Shown: in pieces, positions 16,578 through 24,836 of the stretch
How the letters are laid out: every line of letters begins with the position of its first letter
Position numbering within the stretch: position 1 is the first letter of the stretch
Assembly: GCA_001512695.1 (NCBI GenBank)
Contig: LFSJ01000064.1
Location: forward strand, 62,001-126,000
Origin: Tepidanaerobacter sp. DTU063
Lineage (GTDB): Bacteria; Bacillota; Thermosediminibacteria; Thermosediminibacterales; Tepidanaerobacteraceae
Direction: 5' to 3'
DNA: 64,000 nt
The notes under the pieces: model-generated
Databases searched by the model: none
Seen by the model: the letters and a program-made list of their open reading frames with translations, nothing else
What the model was told of the DNA's origin: nothing
Made by a program: the position numbers and the translations under genes

Positions 16578-17783
16578 CTAAAACAGATTATAGATTTCAA
16601 ACATGGGCAAAATTACTGATATCACGATAAAAGAAATTATGACCGTCAATATTATAATAATCACCGGTTCAACTAGTGACATCATTCTTTCAAGCATGAT
16701 ATCCACATCGTTTTCATAAATAGCTGCAACCTTGTCCAACATATCTTCTAAAGTTCCTGATTCCTCACCTATTGCTATCATTTTTACCATGATTTGCGGA
16801 AACACCTTATAGCTTAAAAGCCCCGACAAATTATCCCCCTGTTTTAGACCGATCTTTATTTTTTGAACTTCCCTTTTTATGAAACGGTTTTTTGCTGTAT
16901 TGCTGGCGATATCTAAGGCTTTTAATATGGGAATACCGCTTGCAATCAAGATGTTCAAAACTCTAATAATTTTGCAGGCCTCATTTTTCGTAATTAATGG
17001 TCCAATAAAGGGAATTGACAACTTCAATTTATCCAGCTTATATGCTGATTCTTCAGATTTAGTGCATTTCAAAATAACTGACAAGGATATCAAAAACAAT
17101 GTCAAACTCGTTAAAACAATTTGCAGCATATGAGAATTTATCCAAATGAGCATTTGTGTCGCTATTGGTAGTTTTACACCATATGAAGCAAACATATTTG
17201 CATAAACGGGCAGTACGTGTATTGTTAAGAAATTTACGACTCCGAATGATATTAGGCCCAATAAAACAGGATATGTCATAGAGTTTTTTACCTTTTCATG
17301 TCGCATTGAAACATTAGAATAGTAATCCGACAGCGTTTTTAAAATAGCACCTAGGTTTCCGGATGCTTCTCCTGCTTCTATCATAGAGACAAAAACATCT
17401 GAAAAAACATAAGGATAATTCCTCAAGGCATCTGCTAAAGAATAACCGCACTTTAGCTGCCAACAAATATCAGTATAGATACTATGTAAGTTTCTGTTTT
17501 TTGTTTGTCTCGCTATGAAGCTTAAACTTTCCAAAACACTTACCCCTGCATCAAGCATTGCACCGAATTGCCTGCAAAACACGGACAAATCCCTAGAGCT
17601 TGCCCTTTTGAAAAGGACTCTTATGATGTATGATAAACTATTTTCATTTATTTCTTTAATCTTAATCGGTACCAGGCCTTGCGTTTTTATCCTTCTTGCC
17701 ACTGAATGCTTACTTTCACTATTTAATATACCGCTAATCTCTTCTCCGTTTAAACTCTTACCCTTGTAAAAATATAATGCCAT
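16578..17783 (-). CDS. pilC: PilC/GspF inner-membrane platform protein
   Basis: A 401-residue polytopic protein with the duplicated GspF domain. The first repeat (about 68-190) shows FCRQFGAMLDAGVSVLESL and MIEAGEASGNLGAIL; the second (about 270-390) shows IASGIPILKALDIAS and IAIGEESGTLEDMLDKVA; three transmembrane segments, the last at the C-terminus. It forms the membrane platform turned by the PilB ATPase. It lies 11 nt downstream of pilB. Confidence 0.92.
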   Translation of the reverse strand: MALYFYKGKSLNGEEISGILNSESKHSVARRIKTQGLVPIKIKEINENSLSYIIRVLFKRASSRDLSVFCRQFGAMLDAGVSVLESLSFIARQTKNRNLHSIYTDICWQLKCGYSLADALRNYPYVFSDVFVSMIEAGEASGNLGAILKTLSDYYSNVSMRHEKVKNSMTYPVLLGLISFGVVNFLTIHVLPVYANMFASYGVKLPIATQMLIWINSHMLQIVLTSLTLFLISLSVILKCTKSEESAYKLDKLKLSIPFIGPLITKNEACKIIRVLNILIASGIPILKALDIASNTAKNRFIKREVQKIKIGLKQGDNLSGLLSYKVFPQIMVKMIAIGEESGTLEDMLDKVAAIYENDVDIMLERMMSLVEPVIIIILTVIISFIVISVILPMFEIYNLF

Positions 17784-17794
17784 AACATCAACCC

Positions 17795-19438
17795 TTAATA
17801 CAGTAATGCCATTATTTCTTCAACAGTGGTGATGCCTTTTTTTACAAGCTCTATACCGTTTTGTTTGATATTTCTATAACCGAGTTTACGAGAAACTTTG
17901 TCAATTTGTTGCAATGGAGCCCGCCTTGAAATCAACTTTCGGTGCGCTGGATGTATATATACTATTTCACCTATTACCGTGCGGCCACTGTAACCTGTTT
18001 GATTGCAATAATTACAGCCCCTACCATTATATAGTTTAAGGTCCTTGCTTTTTGTCCCAATGAAAGTTCTTTCGCTCTCCGAAGCAAGGTGTTTTTCTTT
18101 ACATTGGGGACATATTTTTCGAACTAATCTTTGAGCGATTATGCCTACTAGGCAAGAGGCTAAAAGATAAGACTCAACCCCCATGTCCAGAAGGCGGACG
18201 ATTGCACCTGATGCACTATTTGTATGTAAGGTTGAAAAAACCAAGTGACCGGTTAGAGCTGCCCTAATAGCTATATTAGCAGTTTCTTGATCCCTTATTT
18301 CTCCTACCATGATGATATTGGGGTCTTGTCTCAAGATAGCCCGTAAGCCATTAGCAAAACTTAATCCTATTTGGGGATTTATTTGCACTTGATTTATCCC
18401 GGGTAAGGCAAATTCTATAGGGTCTTCAAGGGTAATAATATTTTTATTCGGCTTATTAATGTAATTTAACATCGAGTATAAAGTAGTAGTTTTACCGCTA
18501 CCAGTTGGGCCGCAGACCAGAATCATACCGTGAGGATAGCCAAGCATTTTATATATGCTGTTTGTTTGGTTTTCATTAAAACCCAACTGCTCTAAACTGA
18601 GTAGAAATCTGTCTCGGTTTAACAATCGGAGTACTGCTTTTTCCCCATTTATAGTAGGGATCGTAGACACTCTAATATCAACAATGTGGTTATCTACTGT
18701 GAGTTTAAAGCTCCCATCCTGAGAGAATCTTTTTTTGGTGATGTCAAGGCCAGACATTATTTTTATACGAGTAATGATGGGTTGATGCAGGGCTTTGTTG
18801 ATGAGCATTATTTGCACAAGCTCACCGTCTAGCCTGTACCTGATGCGAACATTTTTTTCCATAGGTTCAATATGAATATCACTAGCATTTTTCTTAACCG
18901 CTTGCTGTATTATTGTATTGACGAGCTTAATTATGGGTGCCTTTTCTGCTACTTCCAAGGCATCGTCAACGACTTCATGATTATCTTCCCTGATACTATA
19001 AACAGTAGAATCAGCATGAAGTTTATAATAAATATCTATGGCTTTTTGGATTTCTTTTTTGCTAGCTATAACAACCTGTATATTATAATTAGTTGCTAGC
19101 TTGATATCATCAATTGCAAAGATATTGAAAGGGTCACTTAGCGCTAAGAACAAGGTGTTTCCATCTTTTTTAATAGGTAATGCCAAGTGCTTTCTAGCCA
19201 AATACTCCGGCACTAGCCGTATCACATCAGGACTAATATAAAGCTTATTTAAATTAACACTTGGCACGCCAGCGGTAATAGCTAGAATTTCAGCCATTTT
19301 AGTTTCTGTGATAAAACCCTCGTCAATTAATACTTCGTCCAATCTTTTGTCTGTTTTAACTTGAATTTCTTTAATCTTTTCTAAGTCATTTTTTGTCAGG
19401 TAGTTTTCCTTTATCAAATAGTCTTCAAGGCTTTTCAT
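17795..19438 (-). CDS. pilB: PilB/GspE assembly ATPase
   Basis: About 547 residues. An N-terminal MshEN domain (about 1-145) precedes the hexameric ATPase core: Walker A GPTGSGKTT (about 310-318), Asp box, Walker B IIMVGEIRDQETA, His box TGHLVFSTLHTN, and the tetracysteine zinc site CPQC...CNYC near the C-terminus, which marks extension-type (PilB/GspE) ATPases rather than the retraction motor PilT. ATG 19438 is favoured although the GGGGAG site lies 14 nt away; the frame opens at 19453. Confidence 0.93.
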   Translation of the reverse strand: MKSLEDYLIKENYLTKNDLEKIKEIQVKTDKRLDEVLIDEGFITETKMAEILAITAGVPSVNLNKLYISPDVIRLVPEYLARKHLALPIKKDGNTLFLALSDPFNIFAIDDIKLATNYNIQVVIASKKEIQKAIDIYYKLHADSTVYSIREDNHEVVDDALEVAEKAPIIKLVNTIIQQAVKKNASDIHIEPMEKNVRIRYRLDGELVQIMLINKALHQPIITRIKIMSGLDITKKRFSQDGSFKLTVDNHIVDIRVSTIPTINGEKAVLRLLNRDRFLLSLEQLGFNENQTNSIYKMLGYPHGMILVCGPTGSGKTTTLYSMLNYINKPNKNIITLEDPIEFALPGINQVQINPQIGLSFANGLRAILRQDPNIIMVGEIRDQETANIAIRAALTGHLVFSTLHTNSASGAIVRLLDMGVESYLLASCLVGIIAQRLVRKICPQCKEKHLASESERTFIGTKSKDLKLYNGRGCNYCNQTGYSGRTVIGEIVYIHPAHRKLISRRAPLQQIDKVSRKLGYRNIKQNGIELVKKGITTVEEIMALLY

Positions 19439-19523
19439 AAGTCGTAAGATCACTCCCCGAACATGTATATACTACTATTCGTCAATTTTCGGGAAAATCC
19501 TTCATATTTTGACAGGGAAAAAT

Positions 19524-19546
19524 AAAAAAGCCTTACTGGCTTTTTT
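19524..19546. terminator. Bidirectional-looking terminator after the 72-codon gene
   Basis: AAAAAAGCC (19524-19532) pairs with GGCTTTTTT (19538-19546). Reading on the minus strand the stem runs into U-rich sequence. It overlaps the last codons of the small gene and separates it from pilB. Confidence 0.75.
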
Positions 19547-19751
19547 TCATAAAATACAATCTCATGTGTGATATCTCTTTATCGGGCGAAAAACCAACTT
19601 CCATTAGACAGTAATTGTTTAAATGGGGGTTTTTCTGCTTTAAATCCTTTACTATCTTTTTTAATTCATTGATTACAATACAGGGTTTATGCAGGTTGAT
19701 TGCCAAAAACCTGGGCATTTCCCTATTTATTGTCAACAATTCCACCGACAT
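19533..19751 (-). CDS. Hypothetical 72-residue protein
   Basis: I do not recognise this protein. It is preceded by GGAGG 9 nt before ATG and ends in a terminator, so it looks like a genuine gene. It reads as a compact alpha/beta domain (RFLAINLHKPCIVINELKK, then LMEVGFSPDKEISHMRLYF) without signal peptide or membrane span. It follows yqeG by 19 nt and is probably co-transcribed with it. Confidence 0.65.
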   Translation of the reverse strand: MSVELLTINREMPRFLAINLHKPCIVINELKKIVKDLKQKNPHLNNYCLMEVGFSPDKEISHMRLYFMKKSQ

Positions 19752-19770
19752 CTCCCCTAACCTCCACTAC

Positions 19771-20283
19771 TCAATCAAGAGTTATCAGCTTTTTGTTCTC
19801 TAATATTTTTATAATCCGTCTTTCCATCAGTCTCATTATTCTCGTCCAATAAAGTTCTCTGCTGCTGATTGGTTTTACTAAAATAGCATAAAGGCCCATT
19901 CGTTTTGCACCAAAAACATCGGTAAATATTTGATCTCCTATGACCGCAGTTTGTTCAGGCTGTGTACCCATTATATCCATGCCTTTTTTAAAAGCACTTT
20001 TAAAGGGTTTATAGGATCCGAATACGGCGGGAATTCCTAATAGTTCCGAACAACGTTTTATGCGCTTGTATTTGTTGTTAGATATGATGCAAAGGGAAAA
20101 GCCTTCTTTTAAGCAGTATTGTGTCCAACCTATCAATTTTTCTTCGACATGCTTTGAATCCCAGGGAAGCAGAGTATTGTCAAGATCAACTAATATCCCT
20201 TTGATATTTTTTTCCTTGATGGAATCTAAATCCAATTTGTAAATACTTTCTAAATATAAATCCGGGCAAAATAATTTCAGCAT
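19771..20283 (-). CDS. YqeG-family HAD phosphatase
   Basis: A 170-residue HAD-superfamily IIIA phosphatase. Motif I is DLDNTLLPW (Asp nucleophile and the second Asp; about 33-41), motif II SNN (about 68-70), motif III Lys in the SYKPFKSAFKK region, and motif IV AVIGDQIFTDVFGAKR. YqeG-type proteins are conserved in Firmicutes; the substrate is not known (phosphatidylglycerophosphate phosphatase activity is known for the related yeast Gep4). AGAGGCGA precedes the ATG. Confidence 0.87.
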   Translation of the reverse strand: MLKLFCPDLYLESIYKLDLDSIKEKNIKGILVDLDNTLLPWDSKHVEEKLIGWTQYCLKEGFSLCIISNNKYKRIKRCSELLGIPAVFGSYKPFKSAFKKGMDIMGTQPEQTAVIGDQIFTDVFGAKRMGLYAILVKPISSRELYWTRIMRLMERRIIKILENKKLITLD

Positions 20284-20338
20284 GATTCGCCTCTTCTTAC
20301 AAAGTTTTTGCGTAAATATATATTAAATAATTAACAGC

Positions 20339-21058
20339 TTATTTGCAACCCTCAGAATGCAGCTCCTTGCACAGTTTTTTTATTGCTCTCTTTTCTATTC
20401 TTGATACGTATGACCTTGAAATTCCAAGCAGCTTGGCTATTTCTCTCTGGGTTTTAGTGGCCCCGTTTATAAGGCCATATCGCAGTTCTATGACTTTTCG
20501 CTCCCGGCATTTTAATGCTGTCCTGATTTTTTCATAGAGTTTTTCCTGTTGAAATTTTTTTGATATTTCGTTGGCAACCGCATCAGATTCAGTCCCCAAT
20601 ACGTCAATGAGAGAAATTTCATTGCCTTCTTTATCTATACCGATAGGGTCTTGTAGTGAAACCTCTGCTTTGACCTTCTTTGTCGATCTTAAATTCATAA
20701 GTATTTCATTCTCGATGCAGCGAGCTGCATAAGTGGCAAGGCGGCTGCCCTTATCTTGATTAAAAGTAGTAATGGCCTTTATAAGGCCGATTGTTCCTAT
20801 GGATATTAAATCATCCATGTCTTCCCCGGTGCTTGCGAACTTTTTCACTATATGGGCAACCAATCTCAAATTGTGTTCAATCAGGATGTTTCTGGCTTCT
20901 TCGCTCCCTTCATAGAATAGGTTTAAATACTTCTCCTCTTCTTCCGGGCTGAGAGGCTTGGGAAATGTTGTAGAGCTAGTTATAAATGCCAACCATGTCA
21001 ATATCTCTTTAAAAAATAAAACACCCAAAGTCACCAGGACTGACAGGGCATTTTCCAT
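20339..21058 (-). CDS. sigK: RNA polymerase sporulation sigma factor SigK
   Basis: A 239-residue late mother-cell sigma factor. It has the hydrophobic pro-sequence (about 1-20, LSVLVTLGVLFFKEILTWLAF), region 2 (ILIEHNLRLVAHIVKKF, DLISIGTIGLIKA, RLATYAARCIENEILM) and region 4 (KTQREIAKLLGISRSYVSRIEKRA). The gene is continuous: there is no skin-type recombinase interruption of the kind seen in Bacillus subtilis and Clostridioides difficile. Activation would depend on pro-sequence cleavage. A GGGGAGG site precedes ATG. Confidence 0.95.
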   Translation of the reverse strand: MENALSVLVTLGVLFFKEILTWLAFITSSTTFPKPLSPEEEEKYLNLFYEGSEEARNILIEHNLRLVAHIVKKFASTGEDMDDLISIGTIGLIKAITTFNQDKGSRLATYAARCIENEILMNLRSTKKVKAEVSLQDPIGIDKEGNEISLIDVLGTESDAVANEISKKFQQEKLYEKIRTALKCRERKVIELRYGLINGATKTQREIAKLLGISRSYVSRIEKRAIKKLCKELHSEGCK

Positions 21059-21085
21059 TTTAGCACCTCCCCTGTGCGGTACCTA

Positions 21086-21113
21086 TAATATATGACTTTG
21101 AGTCAGAAAATGT
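21086..21113 (-). promoter_or_regulatory. Candidate sigma-E/sigma-K promoter of sigK
   Basis: On the minus strand an AC (rc of 21112-21113) lies 17 nt before CATATATTA (rc of 21086-21094), matching the sigma-K pattern AC-N16/17-CATANNNTA, which is also close to sigma-E. It is about 28 nt upstream of the sigK start, the right place for mother-cell expression and autoregulation. Inference from consensus. Confidence 0.5.
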
Positions 21114-21123
21114 GCATGTTTAT

Positions 21124-22713
21124 TTAGTTTTCTGTCAAAGAAGTGATTTGGCACACTATTTCCTTGAAAACTGTAGCTGCTTTAAGAGAGCCGGAACCGC
21201 CATGCTCCGCAAATACACATATTATAAGTTCCGGTTTCTCCGCTGGATAATAACCGACAAACCAGGCATGGGGACTGCCGTTTGCAGTTTCGGCGGTGCC
21301 TGTTTTCCCGCCAATACTGTGATTCTTGTAAGGGTTGGCTCTAAAGCCGGTACCATACTTCGTCGCATCTTCTAATGCTTCCCTTACCCTTTGAGCGGTT
21401 TCAGGTGACAGTACATTATCTTTTGGGGACTGAAAACCTAAATTCTTGTGGATGTTTCCGGCACTATCCCTTATGTGTTTGACAAGCACAGGTCTTTTAA
21501 AAACACCATCATTAACTATCGTCAATAAAAGTTGCGCTGCCTGAATAGGTGTTATACCAATCGCCCCTTGACCTATTGAAATATTGCCTATGTCTTGGTA
21601 ATATACTTCTCCATCTTTAGGGATATTGCCGGGTTTTTCTTCAGGCAAGCCTATGCGTGTCTTTTCGCCTAAACCTAAAAGCCTTGCATATTTAAGAATT
21701 TTATCTTCACCTAAACGCATACCTAATTGAATAAAAACCGAATTACAGGAATAGGCTAGGGCGCTTTTTAAGGTTAGTTCTCCATGGCCCCCTTCATCGT
21801 AACTGGAGCATTTAAAAATATTGCCTCCAACCTGCTCAAAACCTTTACAGTAAAAAACCTCATTTAAATCTGCCAGTTTTTCTTCAAGGGCTGCAGCTAA
21901 TATTACTATTTTAAATATCGAACCGGGAGTATAACTTTCAACGGCCCGATTAATAAGCGGGGCATCTTCATGATTTAAATACTCTTCCAGTTTATATTGT
22001 TTATAATTGGGCCTGCTGGCCATGGCAAGTACTTCGCCGGAATTTGTATCAAGTATGACAACTGCCCCCTTATAAATGCTTTCATCCATTATATCTTCAA
22101 CGATTTTTTGAATTTTCCTATCGATAGTCAGCTTTATTCCCCAGGCTTCCGTCATAGGTTTTTGTAATGCTATACCGCCAATAGGTTGACCCAATCCATC
22201 CCTAATTACATAATATCTTTTTATGTCACTTTCAAGAAAACTGTTAAAAGTTTTTTCAATCCCGGTTTGGCCCTGAAAGCCTACTACATGAGTAGCCAAA
22301 GCGTCAGGACCGTATCTCATTTCTTTGTTGTAAATGGCGATACCGGGAGTTCTACCTTTAAGATCGTATACGATTTGGGAGTTTTCCGGTGTCAACTGAA
22401 TAGTTTCTATCTCGCTTGAATCTACTGAATCTAAAATATCATTTTCCACCAGTAGCTGTTTTTCTTGTGCTGATAACCAATTGGGTGCGATGACGGCAAA
22501 ACTTGCAATAAAACTACCCGTCAGGGATTTTCCCTTTGTGTCATATATGCCTCCTCTTAGTTTATCAACCAATGGGCCGGTTTTTTGCATAAAAGCGGCT
22601 TCTGCTAGAAACGGGCCTTTTACTATTTGAATGTAAAAAAGTCTAAATAATAAAATTATACTCATGGTAGAAATTATGAAGGTCAATAAATACATACGCT
22701 TATTCGTTCCCAC
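21124..22713 (-). CDS. Penicillin-binding protein 2 family transpeptidase
   Basis: A 529-residue class B-type penicillin-binding protein: N-terminal membrane anchor (about 7-28), dimerisation/pedestal domain, and transpeptidase with S265-IF-K268, S322-C-N324 and K470-T-G472 catalytic motifs all present. Residues GGIYDTKGKSLTGS take the place of the RGxIxDRNG box of PBP2/FtsI. It crosslinks peptidoglycan outside the membrane. Close to sigK and mltG, it may serve spore or septal wall synthesis, but it lacks the PASTA domains of SpoVD. GTG start 5 nt after GGGTGA. Confidence 0.87.
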   Translation of the reverse strand: MGTNKRMYLLTFIISTMSIILLFRLFYIQIVKGPFLAEAAFMQKTGPLVDKLRGGIYDTKGKSLTGSFIASFAVIAPNWLSAQEKQLLVENDILDSVDSSEIETIQLTPENSQIVYDLKGRTPGIAIYNKEMRYGPDALATHVVGFQGQTGIEKTFNSFLESDIKRYYVIRDGLGQPIGGIALQKPMTEAWGIKLTIDRKIQKIVEDIMDESIYKGAVVILDTNSGEVLAMASRPNYKQYKLEEYLNHEDAPLINRAVESYTPGSIFKIVILAAALEEKLADLNEVFYCKGFEQVGGNIFKCSSYDEGGHGELTLKSALAYSCNSVFIQLGMRLGEDKILKYARLLGLGEKTRIGLPEEKPGNIPKDGEVYYQDIGNISIGQGAIGITPIQAAQLLLTIVNDGVFKRPVLVKHIRDSAGNIHKNLGFQSPKDNVLSPETAQRVREALEDATKYGTGFRANPYKNHSIGGKTGTAETANGSPHAWFVGYYPAEKPELIICVFAEHGGSGSLKAATVFKEIVCQITSLTEN

Positions 22714-22763
22714 TTAATTCACCCATGAGTATAATGCCCTTAAAATGGATTTTTATTCCTATA

Positions 22764-23846
22764 TTATTTTTGACTTTCTATCATTCTTTGAGCTTTAAGA
22801 TGTTCTTGATAGGTTACGTTAAATATGTGACTCCCATCTCCTTTGGCTACAAAATACAGATAATCAACCTTTGCGGGATTCGCCACTGCTAACATTGAAG
22901 AAAGACCGGGCGCCCCTATTGGGCCAGGCGGTAAATGGCTGACTTTATATGTATTGTAAGGAGAATCAACCTCGAGATCTTCTAGAGACAGTTCTTCCTT
23001 ATGTTCACCTAATGCATAGGCCACCGTTGCACAGGATTGCAGTGGCATTCCTATGTTCAGTCTGTTGTGAAAAACCCCTGCTATTATTGGTCTTTCCCTT
23101 TCCAGTTTGGCCTCAGCTTCAACTATAGAAGCCAATGTTACAACTTGATAAGTAGAAAGCTCGATTTTGTTTTCTTTTATGACACTATCAACTTTATTAA
23201 AATACACATCCTGAAAGCGATTCAACAGTATATCTATGTAGAACTCGGGATTCTTGCCCGGTGGCATAAGGTAAGTATCGGGAAATAGGAAACCTTCTAA
23301 AGTTGCATTTGGAGGAAAATCCTTCAAGAAAGTATACTTATTTTTGTATTTGTCTATGTCAAGTGATTTAATGAAATCTTCTTCGGCAACCAAGCCTTTT
23401 TCACTAAAAATAGCAGCTATAGTATTAACTGTACTGCCTTCTGGAATTGTCACTTTTATATCCTCATTGATCATTTCTCCTTTCACCAGTTTATCGAGGA
23501 TTTCTTCCGGTGACATTGAAGGGCTCAGAAAATATTTGCCTGCCTTTATTCTATTATCCTGCCCCTCAAGCTTCGCATATAAAATGAAGGCAAATTGATT
23601 TTTTATCATGCCATGCTCCTGCATCTTCGCTGCCAGTTGCTTTGCAGTAATGCCGCTTTCAACCTCAAATTCAACAAGGATTGTATCGGCTGCATTTTTA
23701 GGGGAAAGCATACTTTGATACCACTTTAAAGCTAAAACCGGTATTATTGCTATAATAACAATAGTTAATACAATTTTTTTCCTGTCTTTTATGTATTTTA
23801 CCGCACTGCTTTCAATAAAGCGATGGTAGAGGTATTTAATGTTCAA
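22764..23846 (-). CDS. mltG: Endolytic murein transglycosylase MltG
   Basis: A 360-residue YceG/MltG protein: cytoplasmic N-terminus, one transmembrane helix (about 25-42), a LysM-like region and the catalytic domain with TLASIVEAEAKLERERPIIAGVF, in which the Glu of IVEAE is the catalytic residue, and YNTYKVSHLPPGPIGAPG near the end. It cleaves nascent glycan strands. TTG start 8 nt after GAGGTG. It follows queT by 19 nt and precedes the PBP gene, a sensible wall-synthesis pairing. Confidence 0.93.
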   Translation of the reverse strand: MNIKYLYHRFIESSAVKYIKDRKKIVLTIVIIAIIPVLALKWYQSMLSPKNAADTILVEFEVESGITAKQLAAKMQEHGMIKNQFAFILYAKLEGQDNRIKAGKYFLSPSMSPEEILDKLVKGEMINEDIKVTIPEGSTVNTIAAIFSEKGLVAEEDFIKSLDIDKYKNKYTFLKDFPPNATLEGFLFPDTYLMPPGKNPEFYIDILLNRFQDVYFNKVDSVIKENKIELSTYQVVTLASIVEAEAKLERERPIIAGVFHNRLNIGMPLQSCATVAYALGEHKEELSLEDLEVDSPYNTYKVSHLPPGPIGAPGLSSMLAVANPAKVDYLYFVAKGDGSHIFNVTYQEHLKAQRMIESQK

Positions 23847-23865
23847 AATGATTACACCTCTTTTG

Positions 23866-24414
23866 CTATTCTTTTTTGAAGAAATCCTTAAGGCTTGTCC
23901 TTTGTATAAAATGATACAATGGAATCCCTAAGGCCGCTACCGATATGAGCTGACCTATGCCAATATATAAAACTGTTATCCAATAGGGAACATTATAGAT
24001 GATGGATAAATAATAAGATATACCAAATGCATTTAGAACAATAGGTGGAAGCGAACCTGATACGGGCCCGGGCATTTTAGCTGTGATACATGCTGCTATC
24101 AATGTGATTAAGCTACCAAAATATATATCCCATGGCCCCATACCCCCCAAAATATTGGCGAGTAAGCAGCCTATAAAAAGCCCGGGGATAGCAGCCGATT
24201 CAACTAGGGGTAGCAATGTTAAAGCTTCAGAAACCCTTATTTGAATTACACCATAACTTATGGGCTTAAACAAGTAGGTAATTAGTGTATATATAGTTGC
24301 AATCACCGCTGCTCTCGCAATATAATTTATTTTGTTTCTCTCTGTTATTTTCAATTGGCCAAATATATAACCCAGGAGTAAAAGGGTTACCGCAAATAAA
24401 ACAGCGAAAATCAT
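23866..24414 (-). CDS. queT: QueT-family transporter
   Basis: A 182-residue membrane protein with about six transmembrane helices and the QueT motifs GVIQIRVSEALTLLP and FIGCLLANILGGMGPWDIYFGSL. QueT proteins are S components of ECF transporters proposed to import queuosine precursors, in keeping with tgt and queA at 53.8-56.6 kb. No preQ1 riboswitch is visible upstream. An extra N-terminal hydrophobic helix is present. AAGGAAG precedes the ATG. Confidence 0.88.
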   Translation of the reverse strand: MIFAVLFAVTLLLLGYIFGQLKITERNKINYIARAAVIATIYTLITYLFKPISYGVIQIRVSEALTLLPLVESAAIPGLFIGCLLANILGGMGPWDIYFGSLITLIAACITAKMPGPVSGSLPPIVLNAFGISYYLSIIYNVPYWITVLYIGIGQLISVAALGIPLYHFIQRTSLKDFFKKE

Positions 24415-24451
24415 GGTAATCTTCCTTTTTTTCTATTTCCATCATATTCTA

Positions 24452-24478
24452 GTTTAACCTTACTGATTGAACTAGTCA
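24452..24478 (-). other. Hairpin in the queT leader
   Basis: The 5' leader between the predicted queT promoter and its ATG contains an inverted repeat, CTAGTT...AACTAG with a 15-nt interior. No U tract follows, so it is not a terminator. It does not match preQ1 riboswitch consensus as far as I can tell. It may be an operator or a small RNA structure. Confidence 0.35.
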
Positions 24479-24490
24479 AACATTTTGCTA

Positions 24491-24519
24491 TTGACTTTAG
24501 TTAGATTATACTATATATT
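24491..24519 (+). promoter_or_regulatory. Sigma-A promoter of the riboswitch/ATPase unit
   Basis: TTGACT (24491-24496), a 17-nt spacer, then TATATT (24514-24519). The predicted start is about 35 nt before the riboswitch aptamer. It overlaps the divergent queT promoter, so the two polymerases cannot bind together. Confidence 0.6.
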
Positions 24520-24534
24520 TTTTAACGTAGACAA
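24505..24534 (-). promoter_or_regulatory. Sigma-A promoter of queT-mltG-PBP
   Basis: On the minus strand TTGTCT (rc of 24529-24534), an 18-nt spacer and a perfect TATAAT (rc of 24505-24510). Its core lies inside the divergent promoter at 24491-24519. Confidence 0.6.
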
Positions 24535-24561
24535 TTAATTGAATACATATCAGAGTTTTCA

Positions 24562-24653
24562 ATTAAAGGGGAGTAGTCATTTTGATAAAGTCACCATCAC
24601 GGCTTTTCAGCCTGGCTTTATCATTCAGTTTTACTGAAGACAAGACCTTTAAT
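24562..24653 (+). ncRNA. yybP-ykoY (Mn2+) riboswitch aptamer
   Basis: The leader has the conserved yybP-ykoY elements in order: ATTAAAGGGGAGTAG, then AGTCACCATCACGG, then GCCTGGCTTTATCA, and AAGACCTTTAAT closing P1. These are the two Mn2+/Mg2+-binding loop strands and the P1 helix (ATTAAAGG with CCTTTAAT). The family senses Mn2+ and turns on export genes. It precedes a P-type cation ATPase, a classical target. The 3' P1 strand is also the 5' arm of the terminator at 24645-24687, so ligand binding should prevent termination. Confidence 0.9.
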
Positions 24654-24687
24654 ATAATTTCGTATGATTATATTAAAGGTTTTTTTA
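24645..24687 (+). terminator. Riboswitch expression-platform terminator
   Basis: A 14-bp stem (24645-24658 with 24667-24680) followed by seven T. Its 5' arm ACCTTTAAT is shared with the aptamer P1 helix, so the two structures are mutually exclusive. Default state: terminated; Mn2+-bound state: read-through. Confidence 0.88.
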
Positions 24688-24836
24688 TTATAAGCACAGA
24701 TACAAACCTTAATCTTTCCTGTATAGACAGATTAGGGAACTTATATTTATAATAAGTGTATAAGGTGGTGATATGCTTTAAATAAAATGCTTTAATCTTC
24801 ATATACTACTAGTACTAAATATGAGGAGGGTATTTG

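Noticed and set aside
24415-24560. preQ1 riboswitch upstream of queT
   Set aside because: The preQ1-I core pattern is not found; only a simple hairpin is seen.
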